This document shows, one piece after another, positions 1-7,577 of a stretch of DNA of 21,424 nucleotides. Positions within the stretch are counted from its first letter, which is position 1. The number at the start of each line of letters is the position of its first letter. The DNA is from Ruminococcaceae bacterium UBA3220. GTDB lineage: Bacteria; Bacillota; Clostridia; Oscillospirales; Acutalibacteraceae. Location of the stretch: contig DEWC01000097.1 in the NCBI GenBank assembly GCA_002363095.1, forward strand, positions 1 through 21,424, written 5' to 3'. A program made the translations under genes and the position numbers. The notes below the pieces were generated by a model. It did not search any database. It was not told the origin of the DNA and saw nothing but the letters and a program-made list of their open reading frames with translations.

Positions 1-755
1 GTGCCGACGCATGGAGTCAGAACATGGCGGTAACCGAGCATACGCTCTTTCTCTTTGATATAGTTTTCAAGTTCCTGCCAAACCGTATATCCCTGCGGAA
101 GGAACATCGGAAGCCCTTTGCCAATCAAGTCATCGGTCATAAAAAGGTTCATTTCCCTGCCTATTCGCCTATGGTCACGGGCTTTTGCCTCTTTTTCCTT
201 AACTTCATATTCGGCAAGTTCCTCTTGGGTTGCAAAGGCAACGCCGTTTATTCTTGTAAGCATTTTGTTGCTTTGGTCGTTTTTCCAGTAGGCGCCCGAA
301 ACTCCGGTAAGTTTAAAGGCTTTAAGCGCCTTTGTATAGGTAAGGTGAGGCCCTACGCACATATCAATATACTCGCCCTGCTGATAGAAACTTATAACGG
401 CATCGGGTTCAAGGTCGCCGATATGTTCGACCTTATAAACCTCGCCGCGTTCGGTCATAAGTTTTATCGCCTCATCCCGAGGCAGAATGAACGGCTTAAC
501 GGGGAGATTTTCTTTGGTGATTTTTTTCATTTCCTTTTCGATTTCGGCAAGTGCGTCATCCTGAAGTTTGTTATCGCCCAAATCAATATCGTAATAAAAG
601 CCTTTTTCGGTTGCGGGTCCGTAACCGAAGTGAGCGTCGGGGTAAAGCCGCTTTACCGCCTGCGCAAGAATATGGGCGGCAGTATGGCGCAAAACCTCGC
701 TTTGCTGTTCGGCAGTTGCCTCGCCTACCGTCCCGTCTTTATAAATGATTTTCAT
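1..755 (-). CDS. thrS: Threonyl-tRNA synthetase, N-terminal 251 residues (cut by window edge)
   Basis: Charges tRNA-Thr with threonine in the cytoplasm and hydrolyses mischarged Ser-tRNA-Thr. The visible part is the editing (N2) domain and the start of the catalytic domain. HTAAH (residues 24-28) and CVGPH (133-137) match the two halves of the ThrRS editing site (HxxxH and CxxxH). RINGVAF (about 175-181) and the LPQGYTVWQELENYI segment mark the linker and the start of the class II core. The N-terminal TGS domain (about 60 residues) is missing: the editing domain starts after only about 20 residues, a form I believe occurs in some clostridial ThrRS. The ATG at 755 is preceded by GGTGAT at a normal distance. 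It lies 45 bases after the asparagine synthetase stop, too close for a T-box leader, so it is probably expressed from the upstream operon. The rest of the gene lies beyond base 1. Confidence 0.95.
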   Translation of the reverse strand, partial: MKIIYKDGTVGEATAEQQSEVLRHTAAHILAQAVKRLYPDAHFGYGPATEKGFYYDIDLGDNKLQDDALAEIEKEMKKITKENLPVKPFILPRDEAIKLMTERGEVYKVEHIGDLEPDAVISFYQQGEYIDMCVGPHLTYTKALKAFKLTGVSGAYWKNDQSNKMLTRINGVAFATQEELAEYEVKEKEAKARDHRRIGREMNLFMTDDLIGKGLPMFLPQGYTVWQELENYIKEKERMLGYRHVLTPCVG

Positions 756-800
756 TTTTATCACCGTGTCTTTCTTAATCTATGCTCTTGCAAATATTTT

Positions 801-2633
801 TTATTTAAAAAACTGCTCATACCAAACAAGGAAGGTATAAACGGTCCATATTTTTCGGCTTAAATCCGCCTTTCCGGCTTTGTGTTCATCAAGCATTTTA
901 ACAAGTTCTTCAACATTAAAATACCTGCCTGACGCTTCAGATATAAAGGCTGTTTTAACGATATTATAATAGCCGTCCTGCCTCAGCCATTCGCGGATAG
1001 GCACCGGAAATCCCAACTTGTCCTTTCGAGCCGTACGCGCCGGCAAAGTCTTTTCCGCCGCCTTGCGAAGGGCAAGTTTGGTCGACGCGGTGCTTACCCG
1101 ACAGTTAAGAGGAATTGTCTCGGCAAGCGCCATAACATTTTTATCGAGGAAAGGGACGCGAAGTTCAAGCGAATTTGCCATACTCGTTTTATCGGCTTTA
1201 AGAAGAATATCTCCCATAAGCCACATATTTATGTCAAGATACTGCATCTTGGTAATATCGTCCTTATCGGCAACCTCGGCATAGAATTTATCGCAAAGAA
1301 TTTTTGGCTCGACCGCCCTTTTGGCAGCTTCGCTTTTAAGCACCCTGTCCCTTTCTTTTTTTGAAAAGATATTGGCGTTTCCTATAAACCGTTCTTCAAT
1401 TTTTTTGCCGCGGCGGACAAGATAATTTATACCGTGTTTTTTGGGAAGATACTCGCATATTTTCGAAATTGCCCGACGGATACAAAACGGCAATTTGTCA
1501 TACGCCGTCAAGGTAATCGGCTCGGAATAAATACGATATCCGCCGAACAGTTCATCGGCGCCCTCGCCCGACATTACCACCTTAACATACTGACTTGCAA
1601 GGTTGCTTACAAAATAAAGCGCAATGGCGGCGGGGTCTGCTAACGGCTCGTCCATATGATACTGAATTTTCGGGAAGGTTTCCCAATACTCGGTAGGGGT
1701 TATGACCTTTGATATATTCTCAACATTTATGGTTTTGGCAAAATCCTTGGCGTAACCTATCTCGTTATAGCGGTCGCCGTCGTTACTTTCAAAACCCACG
1801 GTAAAGGTTTTATCAACATTGGCGGCTTCGGCAATATAACTTGAATCAATACCGCTTGAAAGGAATGAACCCACTTCAACATCGGCTATTTTATGGGCTT
1901 TTACCGATTCTCTGATCGCCTCATCGACCTTGTCGGCATAATAATCAAGTACGCCGGGGACCTCGTGAAAATCGGGTTTCCAGTATCTTTTCTTCTCTAT
2001 TTTACCGTCCTTATACAAAAAGCAGTGCGCCGGGGGAAGTTTGAAAACATTTTTAAAGAATGTCTCCTCGGTAGGAGAATACTGGAAAGAAAGATAATGC
2101 CCGAGCGCATCTTCGTTTAATTCTTTTTTAAAGTTCGGATGGTCGAGAAACGCCTTTATTTCGGAGCCGAAAATAAAATTACCGTCCATTAAAGTATAGT
2201 AAAACGGCTTAATTCCGAACATATCACGCGCACCGAAAAGAGTGCCGTCATTTTTATTGTAAATAACAAAAGCAAACATTCCGCGGAGCCTGCTCACAAG
2301 GGCTTCTCCCCATTGCTCGTAACCGTGAATCAAAACCTCGCTGTCGGCACGGCAGTTAAAGGTATGCCCGAGGGCTTCGAGTTGCTCTCTTAGTTCCGGG
2401 AAGTTATATATCTCGCCGTTAAAAACGAGCACCATCGATTTGTCTTCGTTAAAAATGGGCTGGCCGCCTTCGGCAAGGTCAATAATCGAAAGTCGCCTGA
2501 ATCCGAGGGCAACATTACCGTCAACATACTTGCCCGCCGAATCGGGTCCTCTGTGAACAATACGGTTCATCATAAGTTCGAGAACCGTACCTTTATCGTC
2601 GATATTATTTGTAAAACCTACAAAGCCACACAT
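801..2633 (-). CDS. asnB: Asparagine synthase (glutamine-hydrolysing)
   Basis: Makes asparagine from aspartate, glutamine and ATP. The 610 residues are normal for the AsnB family. The protein starts MCGFVGF, so Cys2 becomes the N-terminal nucleophile of the class II glutaminase domain (about 2-210), with HRGPDS (27-32), FNGEIYN (71-77) and RADSEVL (95-101) all present. The synthetase domain carries the ATP-pyrophosphatase loop SSGIDSS (259-265), then GEGADELFGGY further on. The start has a perfect AGGAG ribosome binding site. It lies 24 bases after the Gx transporter gene and 45 bases before thrS, all on one strand. I see no separate promoter or T-box in these gaps, so it is probably read as part of the long operon. 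All catalytic motifs are intact and I see nothing degenerate. Confidence 0.97.
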   Translation of the reverse strand: MCGFVGFTNNIDDKGTVLELMMNRIVHRGPDSAGKYVDGNVALGFRRLSIIDLAEGGQPIFNEDKSMVLVFNGEIYNFPELREQLEALGHTFNCRADSEVLIHGYEQWGEALVSRLRGMFAFVIYNKNDGTLFGARDMFGIKPFYYTLMDGNFIFGSEIKAFLDHPNFKKELNEDALGHYLSFQYSPTEETFFKNVFKLPPAHCFLYKDGKIEKKRYWKPDFHEVPGVLDYYADKVDEAIRESVKAHKIADVEVGSFLSSGIDSSYIAEAANVDKTFTVGFESNDGDRYNEIGYAKDFAKTINVENISKVITPTEYWETFPKIQYHMDEPLADPAAIALYFVSNLASQYVKVVMSGEGADELFGGYRIYSEPITLTAYDKLPFCIRRAISKICEYLPKKHGINYLVRRGKKIEERFIGNANIFSKKERDRVLKSEAAKRAVEPKILCDKFYAEVADKDDITKMQYLDINMWLMGDILLKADKTSMANSLELRVPFLDKNVMALAETIPLNCRVSTASTKLALRKAAEKTLPARTARKDKLGFPVPIREWLRQDGYYNIVKTAFISEASGRYFNVEELVKMLDEHKAGKADLSRKIWTVYTFLVWYEQFFK

Positions 2634-2657
2634 AAAGAAGCTCCTTAAAAACTTTTA

Positions 2658-3173
2658 TTAAAAATCCGATTTAATCTTTTCGGTTAAAACGATGCCTAAA
2701 AGACCTATCGCCGTTCCGCAGATTACACCCGACAAAATCAAAACGGGAAGATAAAACCAAACGCCTTTTCCGAAAATAAATGAAGCGATTGCGATTTGAA
2801 CCGTGTTATGACAAACTGCTCCTGCCACGCTTACGCCTATCGGGCTTAATTTCGGCATTTTTATCAAGACGGCGCAAACAACGGTGGAAATCACACCGGC
2901 ACAAAAGGAAAAGAGCAGCGAAAACGGCGACCCGAAAAGCAGGGCGCTTAAAAGTATCCGTGTTATATTAACGGCAAAAGCGCCCTTAATATCGCCCTTT
3001 ATAAGCAAAACAAGCGCAACCGAATTTGAGATTCCAAGTTTAACACCGGGCGCTATGGCTGCGGTCGGGATTAAAAACTCGATATATCCGCAAACAATGC
3101 AAAAGGCGCAAAGAAGAGAATAAACCGTAAGCGATTTTATTCTATTTCCACTATCACTTTGTTTGGAAGACAT
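2658..3173 (-). CDS. Gx transporter family protein (HepT / heptaprenyl diphosphate synthase component I-like)
   Basis: A 171-residue integral membrane protein with about five hydrophobic segments (roughly 15-35, 45-65, 70-90, 90-105, 118-160). It contains APGVKLGISN (41-50) and a conserved N-I-x-R-I-L motif (69-74), typical of the family annotated as heptaprenyl diphosphate synthase component I or Gx transporter (PF07456). That family resembles substrate-binding S components of ECF vitamin transporters. The substrate is not established and cannot be read from sequence. The ATG at 3173 has a good AGGGGA site and is the only start before the first membrane segment, so the 37-base overlap with the NusG-domain-II gene is probably real and implies translational coupling. 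Adjacency to a NusG-domain-II gene is the usual context of this family. Confidence 0.85.
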   Translation of the reverse strand: MSSKQSDSGNRIKSLTVYSLLCAFCIVCGYIEFLIPTAAIAPGVKLGISNSVALVLLIKGDIKGAFAVNITRILLSALLFGSPFSLLFSFCAGVISTVVCAVLIKMPKLSPIGVSVAGAVCHNTVQIAIASFIFGKGVWFYLPVLILSGVICGTAIGLLGIVLTEKIKSDF

Positions 3174-3460
3174 ATTATAGTTTCCCCTGATTTTGATATT
3201 TTACCGGTTTTTACGCATATTTGATTTTTGCAATCTGCCGATTTCATAAAAACCTCACCGTTTTCGATTTTTACGGTATTGTGTTTAAGAGATACTTCCC
3301 CGTCCTTTGAAAGTTCACCGCTGTAAACCACGGTATCGTTTTGTTTTATAACAACCCGCTTGCCCTTTCTTTTTATCGTTCCGAAAACCGTAAAAAGAAC
3401 AAGCGATGCAAAAAGCAAAAAGCCAATAAGAATTATATCAAATCTCTTGAGTTTTTTCAC
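3137..3460 (-). CDS. NusG domain II-containing small membrane-anchored protein
   Basis: A 107-residue protein with one N-terminal membrane helix (about 8-28) and an outward-facing beta domain of the NusG domain II family (PF07009). The family signature is clear: DCKNQICVKTGKI (76-88) and GETIICLPNKVIVEI (92-106), with cysteines at 77, 82 and 97. Despite the name it is not the transcription factor NusG, since the NGN and KOW parts are absent. Its biochemical role is unknown. It is commonly encoded beside Gx transporters, as here, and might assist the transporter or a redox or flavin process at the membrane. The start is GTG at 3460-3458, giving a normal signal-anchor start (M-KKLKRFD), with only a weak ribosome binding site 19 bases after the UPF0210 stop. 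Confidence 0.82.
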   Translation of the reverse strand: MKKLKRFDIILIGFLLFASLVLFTVFGTIKRKGKRVVIKQNDTVVYSGELSKDGEVSLKHNTVKIENGEVFMKSADCKNQICVKTGKISKSGETIICLPNKVIVEIE

Positions 3461-3479
3461 AGATAATCAACCCGAACCA

Positions 3480-4838
3480 TCAATTTTTAAGGCTTTGCAT
3501 CGGCGCCGGTATTCTTCCGCCACGGTCGATAAACCTTTTGGGGCTTTTTGAAATGTTGATGTTCATAACCGGTCCCGAGCCTAAAAGTCCGCCGAATTCG
3601 AGTTGGTCGCCGACATCCTTGCCTATTGCGGGGATAACACGAACGGCGGTCGTTTTGGAGTTTACCATACCTATTGCCGCTTCATCGGCGATAATCGCCG
3701 AAATGACCTCGCTCGGGGTCTTGCCCGGAAGCACTATCATATCAAGTCCCACCGAACAAACGGCGGTCATTGCCTCTAATTTTTCAATGCTCAGCGTTCC
3801 CTCGCTTGCCGCTTCTATCATTCCCGCATCCTCCGAAACGGGGATAAAGGCGCCCGATAGCCCGCCTACCGATGATGAGGCGGTAACTCCGCCCTTTTTC
3901 ACCGCATCGTTAAGCATGGCGAGGGCGGCGGTGGTGCCGTGGATACCGCACTGCTCAAGTCCCATCTCTTCAAGTATCCTCGCAACCGAATCGCCAACGG
4001 CAGGCGTAGGCGCCAACGAAAGGTCGACTATGCCGAAAGGAATGCCGAGGCGCTCTGAAGCGACGTTTCCGATAAGTTGCCCCACCCTTGTTATCTTAAA
4101 GGCGGTGCGCTTGATTATCTCGGCAATCTCGCCCACATCACCGTCGGGGCATTTTTTTATCGCAGACTGAACAACGCCGGGTCCCGAAACGCCGACATGG
4201 ATAACACAATCAGGCTCGCCCACACCGTGAAAGGCGCCCGCCATAAAGGGGTTGTCCTCAGGTGCGTTGCAAAGAACCACTAATTTTGCGGGTCCTATGC
4301 AGTTTTTGTCCTTTGTGAGTTCGGCACTGCGCTTTACTATTTCGCCCATCTGCTTAACGGCATCCATATTGATACCGGATTTTGTTGAGCCGATATTAAC
4401 CGAAGCGCAGATATTATCGGTAACGGCAAGAGCCTCGGGTATTGATTCGATAAGTTCCCTGTCCCCTGCCGAAAAGCCTTTATGAACAAGCGAGGAATAG
4501 CCTCCGATAAAGTTTACACCGGTATCATCGGCACATTTTTGCAAAATCTTTGCGTACTTTACGGGGTCTCCGCCCGAAACGGCGACAAGCATCGAAATCG
4601 GGGTAACCGAAATCCGTTTGTTTATGATGGGAACACCGTATTCGCATTCAATATCGCAAACAGTTTTAACAAAATCGCCCGCTTTGTCAATTATCTTTTT
4701 ATATATCTTCTCGCAGGATTTGTCAATATCCGAATCGGCGCAGTCAAGCAAAGAAATCCCCATCGTAACCGTTCTTATATCAAGATTTTCCTGCTCAAAC
4801 ATATTGACGGTTTCTACAATATCAATAAGATTAAGCAT
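3480..4838 (-). CDS. UPF0210 (PFL / DUF711) family protein
   Basis: A 452-residue soluble protein of the UPF0210 family, often called PFL family after a structural likeness to pyruvate formate-lyase. Typical segments are NIRTVT-like DIRTVTMGISL near residue 20, GGYSSLVHKG, NICASVNIGSTKSGINMDA, a GPGVV stretch and the C-terminal GGRIPAPM. Length and ends fit the family. I do not know of a demonstrated reaction. It follows the ACT-domain gene by 12 bases, the standard arrangement of this pair in Firmicutes, which suggests the ACT protein senses a small ligand for it. I did not find a convincing glycine-radical RVSGY-type motif, so true formate-lyase activity is unlikely. Confidence 0.9.
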   Translation of the reverse strand: MLNLIDIVETVNMFEQENLDIRTVTMGISLLDCADSDIDKSCEKIYKKIIDKAGDFVKTVCDIECEYGVPIINKRISVTPISMLVAVSGGDPVKYAKILQKCADDTGVNFIGGYSSLVHKGFSAGDRELIESIPEALAVTDNICASVNIGSTKSGINMDAVKQMGEIVKRSAELTKDKNCIGPAKLVVLCNAPEDNPFMAGAFHGVGEPDCVIHVGVSGPGVVQSAIKKCPDGDVGEIAEIIKRTAFKITRVGQLIGNVASERLGIPFGIVDLSLAPTPAVGDSVARILEEMGLEQCGIHGTTAALAMLNDAVKKGGVTASSSVGGLSGAFIPVSEDAGMIEAASEGTLSIEKLEAMTAVCSVGLDMIVLPGKTPSEVISAIIADEAAIGMVNSKTTAVRVIPAIGKDVGDQLEFGGLLGSGPVMNINISKSPKRFIDRGGRIPAPMQSLKN

Positions 4839-4850
4839 GCTGTTTTACCT

Positions 4851-5120
4851 TCAAATCTTATGCATGGAATTAAAAACATCCTCGTTTATGACCCGGATAT
4901 CAAGGCCGGATTTTTCGGATAGTTTTTTGAACTCGGCATTAAGCTTCGGTACTACCTTGGAGCCGTCCTCAAACTCGGTAAGCATTACCATTACGAAGAC
5001 ATCTTTAAGCACCGACTGGGAAATGTCTATTATATTCACATTAAGATCGGCGCAGACGGTACTCGCCTTTGCGGTTATGCCAACCTCGTCTTTTCCGATA
5101 ATCGTTACAATGCTTCTCAA
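4851..5120 (-). CDS. ACT domain-containing protein (UPF0237 family)
   Basis: An 89-residue protein that is essentially one ACT domain with the start MRSIVTIIGKDEVGITAKAS and the central NIIDISQSVLKDVFVMVML. The G-K-D-x-V-G-I (9-15) loop is where ACT domains bind amino acids or other small ligands at a dimer interface. UPF0237 proteins stand alone and are nearly always next to a UPF0210 gene. The gene lies one base after the membrane-protein gene (stop 5122, start 5120) and 12 bases before the UPF0210 gene, so translation is likely coupled. Its role as ligand sensor for UPF0210 is inferred from context. Confidence 0.9.
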   Translation of the reverse strand: MRSIVTIIGKDEVGITAKASTVCADLNVNIIDISQSVLKDVFVMVMLTEFEDGSKVVPKLNAEFKKLSEKSGLDIRVINEDVFNSMHKI

Positions 5121-5121
5121 T

Positions 5122-5655
5122 TTAATCCTCCTGATTTACGGAATCCGGCTCAGACTCGTCCTCGCCTTTTTCGGCATTTTCACCGTCTTCGGCGGTTTTT
5201 TCGGGTTCTTCCGCCTCGTCGGACGGCTCAAAGCCTCCGGAGATATGAATTGCAAAAACATCCGAGAAAACCTTTGAAATCAGAGCGCAAAACAGAGCCG
5301 CTCCGCTTGCGATAAAGAACGGGAAATAGAAAAATCCCGCAAAAAACATTATAAGTCCCGCCATCAGGCAGCAAAATCCGAAAACAAAAACACTTTTTTG
5401 CGTATTCTTGGTAAAAATCTTATCGTCAAGTATATTTTTTGCAATCCTTCTTACCGACAAAAGCGCGACAAAAGCAAACGGAACGCATGGATAACATGTG
5501 GAAATCAGCACCTGCGGCAAAGTGTCCGGTCTGTGTTTAATATCGGTATACCAAAAAGCGCCCTTCGGAAGTAAAAAAACGAGAGCAATCAGCAATCCGA
5601 AAAGAAAATAAGAAACATACAGCAACAGTTTTGCACTGTTTTTGTAATTTTTCAT
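5122..5655 (-). CDS. Small 4-TM membrane protein with acidic tail (DUF2975-like, tentative)
   Basis: A 177-residue protein, first gene of the minus-strand operon. Four hydrophobic segments are visible (about 8-30, 46-66, 88-110, 112-132). Between the second and third is the segment RRIAKNILDDKIFTKNTQKS (about 69-88). A basic R-x-I plus I-F-T-x-N stretch here recalls DUF2975 membrane proteins, but the match is by eye and weak. The last 35 residues are rich in Glu and Asp and look disordered. The ATG at 5655 has a very strong GGAGGGG site and a promoter 25 to 53 bases upstream. No function can be assigned. Confidence 0.7.
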   Translation of the reverse strand: MKNYKNSAKLLLYVSYFLFGLLIALVFLLPKGAFWYTDIKHRPDTLPQVLISTCYPCVPFAFVALLSVRRIAKNILDDKIFTKNTQKSVFVFGFCCLMAGLIMFFAGFFYFPFFIASGAALFCALISKVFSDVFAIHISGGFEPSDEAEEPEKTAEDGENAEKGEDESEPDSVNQED

Positions 5656-5680
5656 AGGTATTCCCCTCCATAACAGTCTA

Positions 5681-5708
5681 ATTATACCATAAACCGAAAT
5701 AATTGCAA
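5681..5708 (-). promoter_or_regulatory. Sigma-70 type promoter of the minus-strand operon
   Basis: Read on the minus strand, TTGCAA (5708-5703) and a perfect TATAAT (5686-5681) are separated by 16 bases. TG sits one base before the -10 (TGGTATAAT), giving an extended -10. It lies 26 bases upstream of the first start codon and is the only strong promoter I see for the seven genes down to thrS. Confidence 0.72.
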
Positions 5709-5719
5709 GAAATATTATA

Positions 5720-5952
5720 TTAGATAATAGATGTTAGATGTTAGATGCCAGACCAAGGTGTCGGCAGAGCCGACGGATTATAAACCGATCGATTCACAAA
5801 TCGACCGTTTTTAATGAATAATGAAGGAATGAATAATGAATAATTGCGGTGTATCAGATGTCAGATTGCAGATATCTGATGTCAGATTTTAAAGGAAAGG
5901 TCATTTTTGTTTCATCGTCTGTTATCTGATATCTGTCATCTGCCATCTGAAT
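5720..5952. repeat. Composite intergenic repeat: 7-bp phased tandem repeats plus hairpins
   Basis: The block carries three sets of degenerate 7-mers. Around 5720-5754 the unit is TTAGATG (about five copies). Around 5813-5841 the unit is AATGAAT (four copies, one with an extra base). At 5854-5888 the unit is TCAGATG (five copies), mirrored by five TCTGNNA units at 5918-5952. Between the sets lie a perfect hairpin GTCGGC-AGA-GCCGAC (5760-5774) and a second hairpin TCGATT-CACA-AATCGA (5789-5804), whose outer AAAC/GTTT arms lead into a T run. No reading frame of interest crosses it. The mixture looks like a dispersed intergenic repeat element rather than ordinary spacer, but only one copy is in view. 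Confidence 0.7.
5854..5950. repeat. Large imperfect inverted repeat (33-bp arms)
   Basis: The left arm 5854-5886 and the right arm 5918-5950 are reverse complements at roughly 27 of 33 positions, with a 31-base loop rich in A and T. Both arms are made of the 7-bp units described for the surrounding repeat. The structure could form a long hairpin or cruciform between the host operon promoter and the phage cassette. Confidence 0.75.
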
Positions 5953-5965
5953 TGTCGGTGAATGT

Positions 5966-5993
5966 CGCAAATGAACGGTTTATTATATTTGCG
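5966..5993. promoter_or_regulatory. 7-bp inverted repeat upstream of the phage cassette (operator-like)
   Basis: CGCAAAT (5966-5972) and ATTTGCG (5987-5993) form a perfect inverted repeat around an AT-rich 14-base centre that includes TATTAT. It lies about 50 bases before the first phage gene, where its promoter is expected. I could not find a convincing -35 at proper spacing, so the promoter and operator reading is tentative. Confidence 0.3.
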
Positions 5994-6040
5994 GTGGCAA
6001 AAAACAGGCCGTCAAAAAATAACGAAAGGATGTCTGATAT

Positions 6041-6313
6041 ATGCAAGACAAGGTTTCGCAGTTTCAAAGCACCCTGTCTTCTCTTCTTGATGAAAGGCTA
6101 CCCAAACCGGAAGCTCAGTCGCTTAAAGACGAAGGGTTTAAGATTAGTAAGCCCACAAGAAAGACCGCGGTTATGATAGCGCTTTACAAGAAAGCCGTAT
6201 CAGGCGACCTCTCGGCAATAAGGGAAATCGACAGTATCCTTTCGGACTGTAAATCCGAAGGGTACAAAGGGACGGTGACAATTATCGATGATATCCGCTT
6301 ACAAAATCTCTGA
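6041..6313 (+). CDS. Putative small terminase subunit
   Basis: A 90-residue protein directly before the large terminase gene and overlapping it by 26 bases. The middle part, KTAVMIALYKKAVSGDLSAI (about 47-66), resembles the segment found in many small terminase or terminase-associated proteins, where an A-L-x-x-K-A-x-x-G-D motif is followed by an acidic helix. No helix-turn-helix could be recognised by eye in the N-terminal part. The start at 6041 is supported by AAAGGA about ten bases upstream. Position and length support TerS, which would recognise the packaging site of the DNA, but sequence alone is not decisive. Confidence 0.6.
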   Translation: MQDKVSQFQSTLSSLLDERLPKPEAQSLKDEGFKISKPTRKTAVMIALYKKAVSGDLSAIREIDSILSDCKSEGYKGTVTIIDDIRLQNL

Positions 6314-7577
6314 AATTGTAGGTAAAGGCTATGACGATTTTTGGAACAGCAAAAAAAGGTATCGGGTATTAAAAGGCGGAAAAGCCTCAAAGAAAAGCAC
6401 GACCACCGCGCTTAACTTTATCTTCCGCCTGATGAAATACAAAAACAGTAATCTTCTTGTTGTGCGCCAAGTCATGAATACCCACAGAGACAGCACCTTC
6501 GCCCAGCTTAAGTGGGCGCAGGAACAACTGAAAGTTTCTCACCTTTGGAGCAACACCGTTTCCCCGATGGAGATGACCTTTATACCGACCGGTCAGAAAA
6601 TCCTATTTCGCGGCTTCGATGATGTTTTGAAACTTGCCTCGACAACGGTTTCAAAAGGTTATCTCAATTTTGTTTGGATTGAAGAAGCGTTTGAAATAGC
6701 AAACGAGGCAGACTTCGACAAACTTGATTTATCGGCGCCGAGAGGAGCGGTTGGCGACGGACTGTTCAAGCAAACCACCATAACCTTTAATCCCTGGAGT
6801 GAAACGCATTGGCTTAAAAAAAGATTTTTCGATAAGCCCTGTGAGAATTGCGATGTTTTTTCCACTAACTACCTTATAAATGAGTTTTTGGACAAAACCG
6901 ATATTGCCGTTTTCGAGAATATGAAAAAGAGTAATCCGCGAAAATATGATGTCGCCGGACTCGGAAACTGGGGGATATCGGAAGGACTTGTTTATGAAAA
7001 CTATGAAATCGGGAGTATAGATATCGACGAAAAAGATATCGGCAATTGGAAAAACTTTTTCGGTCTTGACTACGGATATTCAAACGACCCTACCGCCTTT
7101 GTCGCCTTCAAGGTCAATCCCGTAAAAAAACAGGTTTATATCTTCGATGAGTTTTACAAAAAAAGAATGCTCAACTGCGATATCGCCGCAGAAATCAAAA
7201 AACGGGGATATTCGAAGGAGCGAATCCGGGCGGATTGCGCCGAACCTAAAAGCAACGATGATCTTAAACGAATGGGCATAGGAAGAATCGTCCCTTCGGT
7301 AAAGGGCAGAGACAGTATTCTAAACGGCATCGCCACCATAAACGAATACCGTATCACCGTTAACCCTAAATGTGTGAATATGATAAAAGAACTCTCAACC
7401 TATACATATGACCGCAAGAAAAGTGAAAACGGACTCGTGATGCCGAAGGACTGTGACAATCATCTTTGCGACGCATTGCGTTACGCCTTTTACGATGTGC
7501 GATTTTTCAAACCTGAAAGCAAGGCAAAAAATACCGGAAACTTCAAGGATACATTCAAGGGAGGATGGGACATATGA
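6288..7577 (+). CDS. Phage terminase large subunit (PBSX-type ATPase/nuclease)
   Basis: The packaging motor, which pumps and cuts phage DNA at the portal. The 429 residues match the PBSX/Terminase_3 family. The N-terminal ATPase has a variant Walker A, GGKASKKS (30-37), RQVMNTHRDSTFAQLKW (60-76) and a Walker B with catalytic acid, FVWIEEA (128-134). The C-terminal RNase H-like nuclease domain keeps its acidic residues in GLDYGYSNDPTA (D261), RADCAEP (D316) and DNHLCDALRYA (D395). The ATG at 6288 follows a GGTGA site inside the preceding gene. No truncation or loss of catalytic residues is visible, so the protein should be active. The lysine in place of the second glycine in Walker A occurs, as far as I recall, in related clostridial phage terminases. 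Confidence 0.95.
   Translation: MISAYKISEIVGKGYDDFWNSKKRYRVLKGGKASKKSTTTALNFIFRLMKYKNSNLLVVRQVMNTHRDSTFAQLKWAQEQLKVSHLWSNTVSPMEMTFIPTGQKILFRGFDDVLKLASTTVSKGYLNFVWIEEAFEIANEADFDKLDLSAPRGAVGDGLFKQTTITFNPWSETHWLKKRFFDKPCENCDVFSTNYLINEFLDKTDIAVFENMKKSNPRKYDVAGLGNWGISEGLVYENYEIGSIDIDEKDIGNWKNFFGLDYGYSNDPTAFVAFKVNPVKKQVYIFDEFYKKRMLNCDIAAEIKKRGYSKERIRADCAEPKSNDDLKRMGIGRIVPSVKGRDSILNGIATINEYRITVNPKCVNMIKELSTYTYDRKKSENGLVMPKDCDNHLCDALRYAFYDVRFFKPESKAKNTGNFKDTFKGGWDI

Noticed and set aside
756..800. T-box leader before thrS
   Set aside because: Only 45 bases are available, and no T-box motif is present in them.
24..863. Long plus-strand frame opposite thrS and asnB
   Set aside because: It lies opposite a clear ThrRS frame and spans the gene junction; the protein has no family features and no ribosome site.
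3538..4170. 210-codon plus-strand frame opposite the UPF0210 gene
   Set aside because: Low-complexity Ser/Pro/Ala-rich mirror of the real gene, a shadow of its codon use.
5656..6040. CRISPR array in the repeat block
   Set aside because: Units are 7 bases long, degenerate and directly adjoining, with no spacers and no cas genes.
7565..7573. ATG at 7565 as start of the small membrane protein
   Set aside because: The ATG lies within the GGGAGGATGGG ribosome-site region; the ATGA overlap at 7574 has correct spacing.
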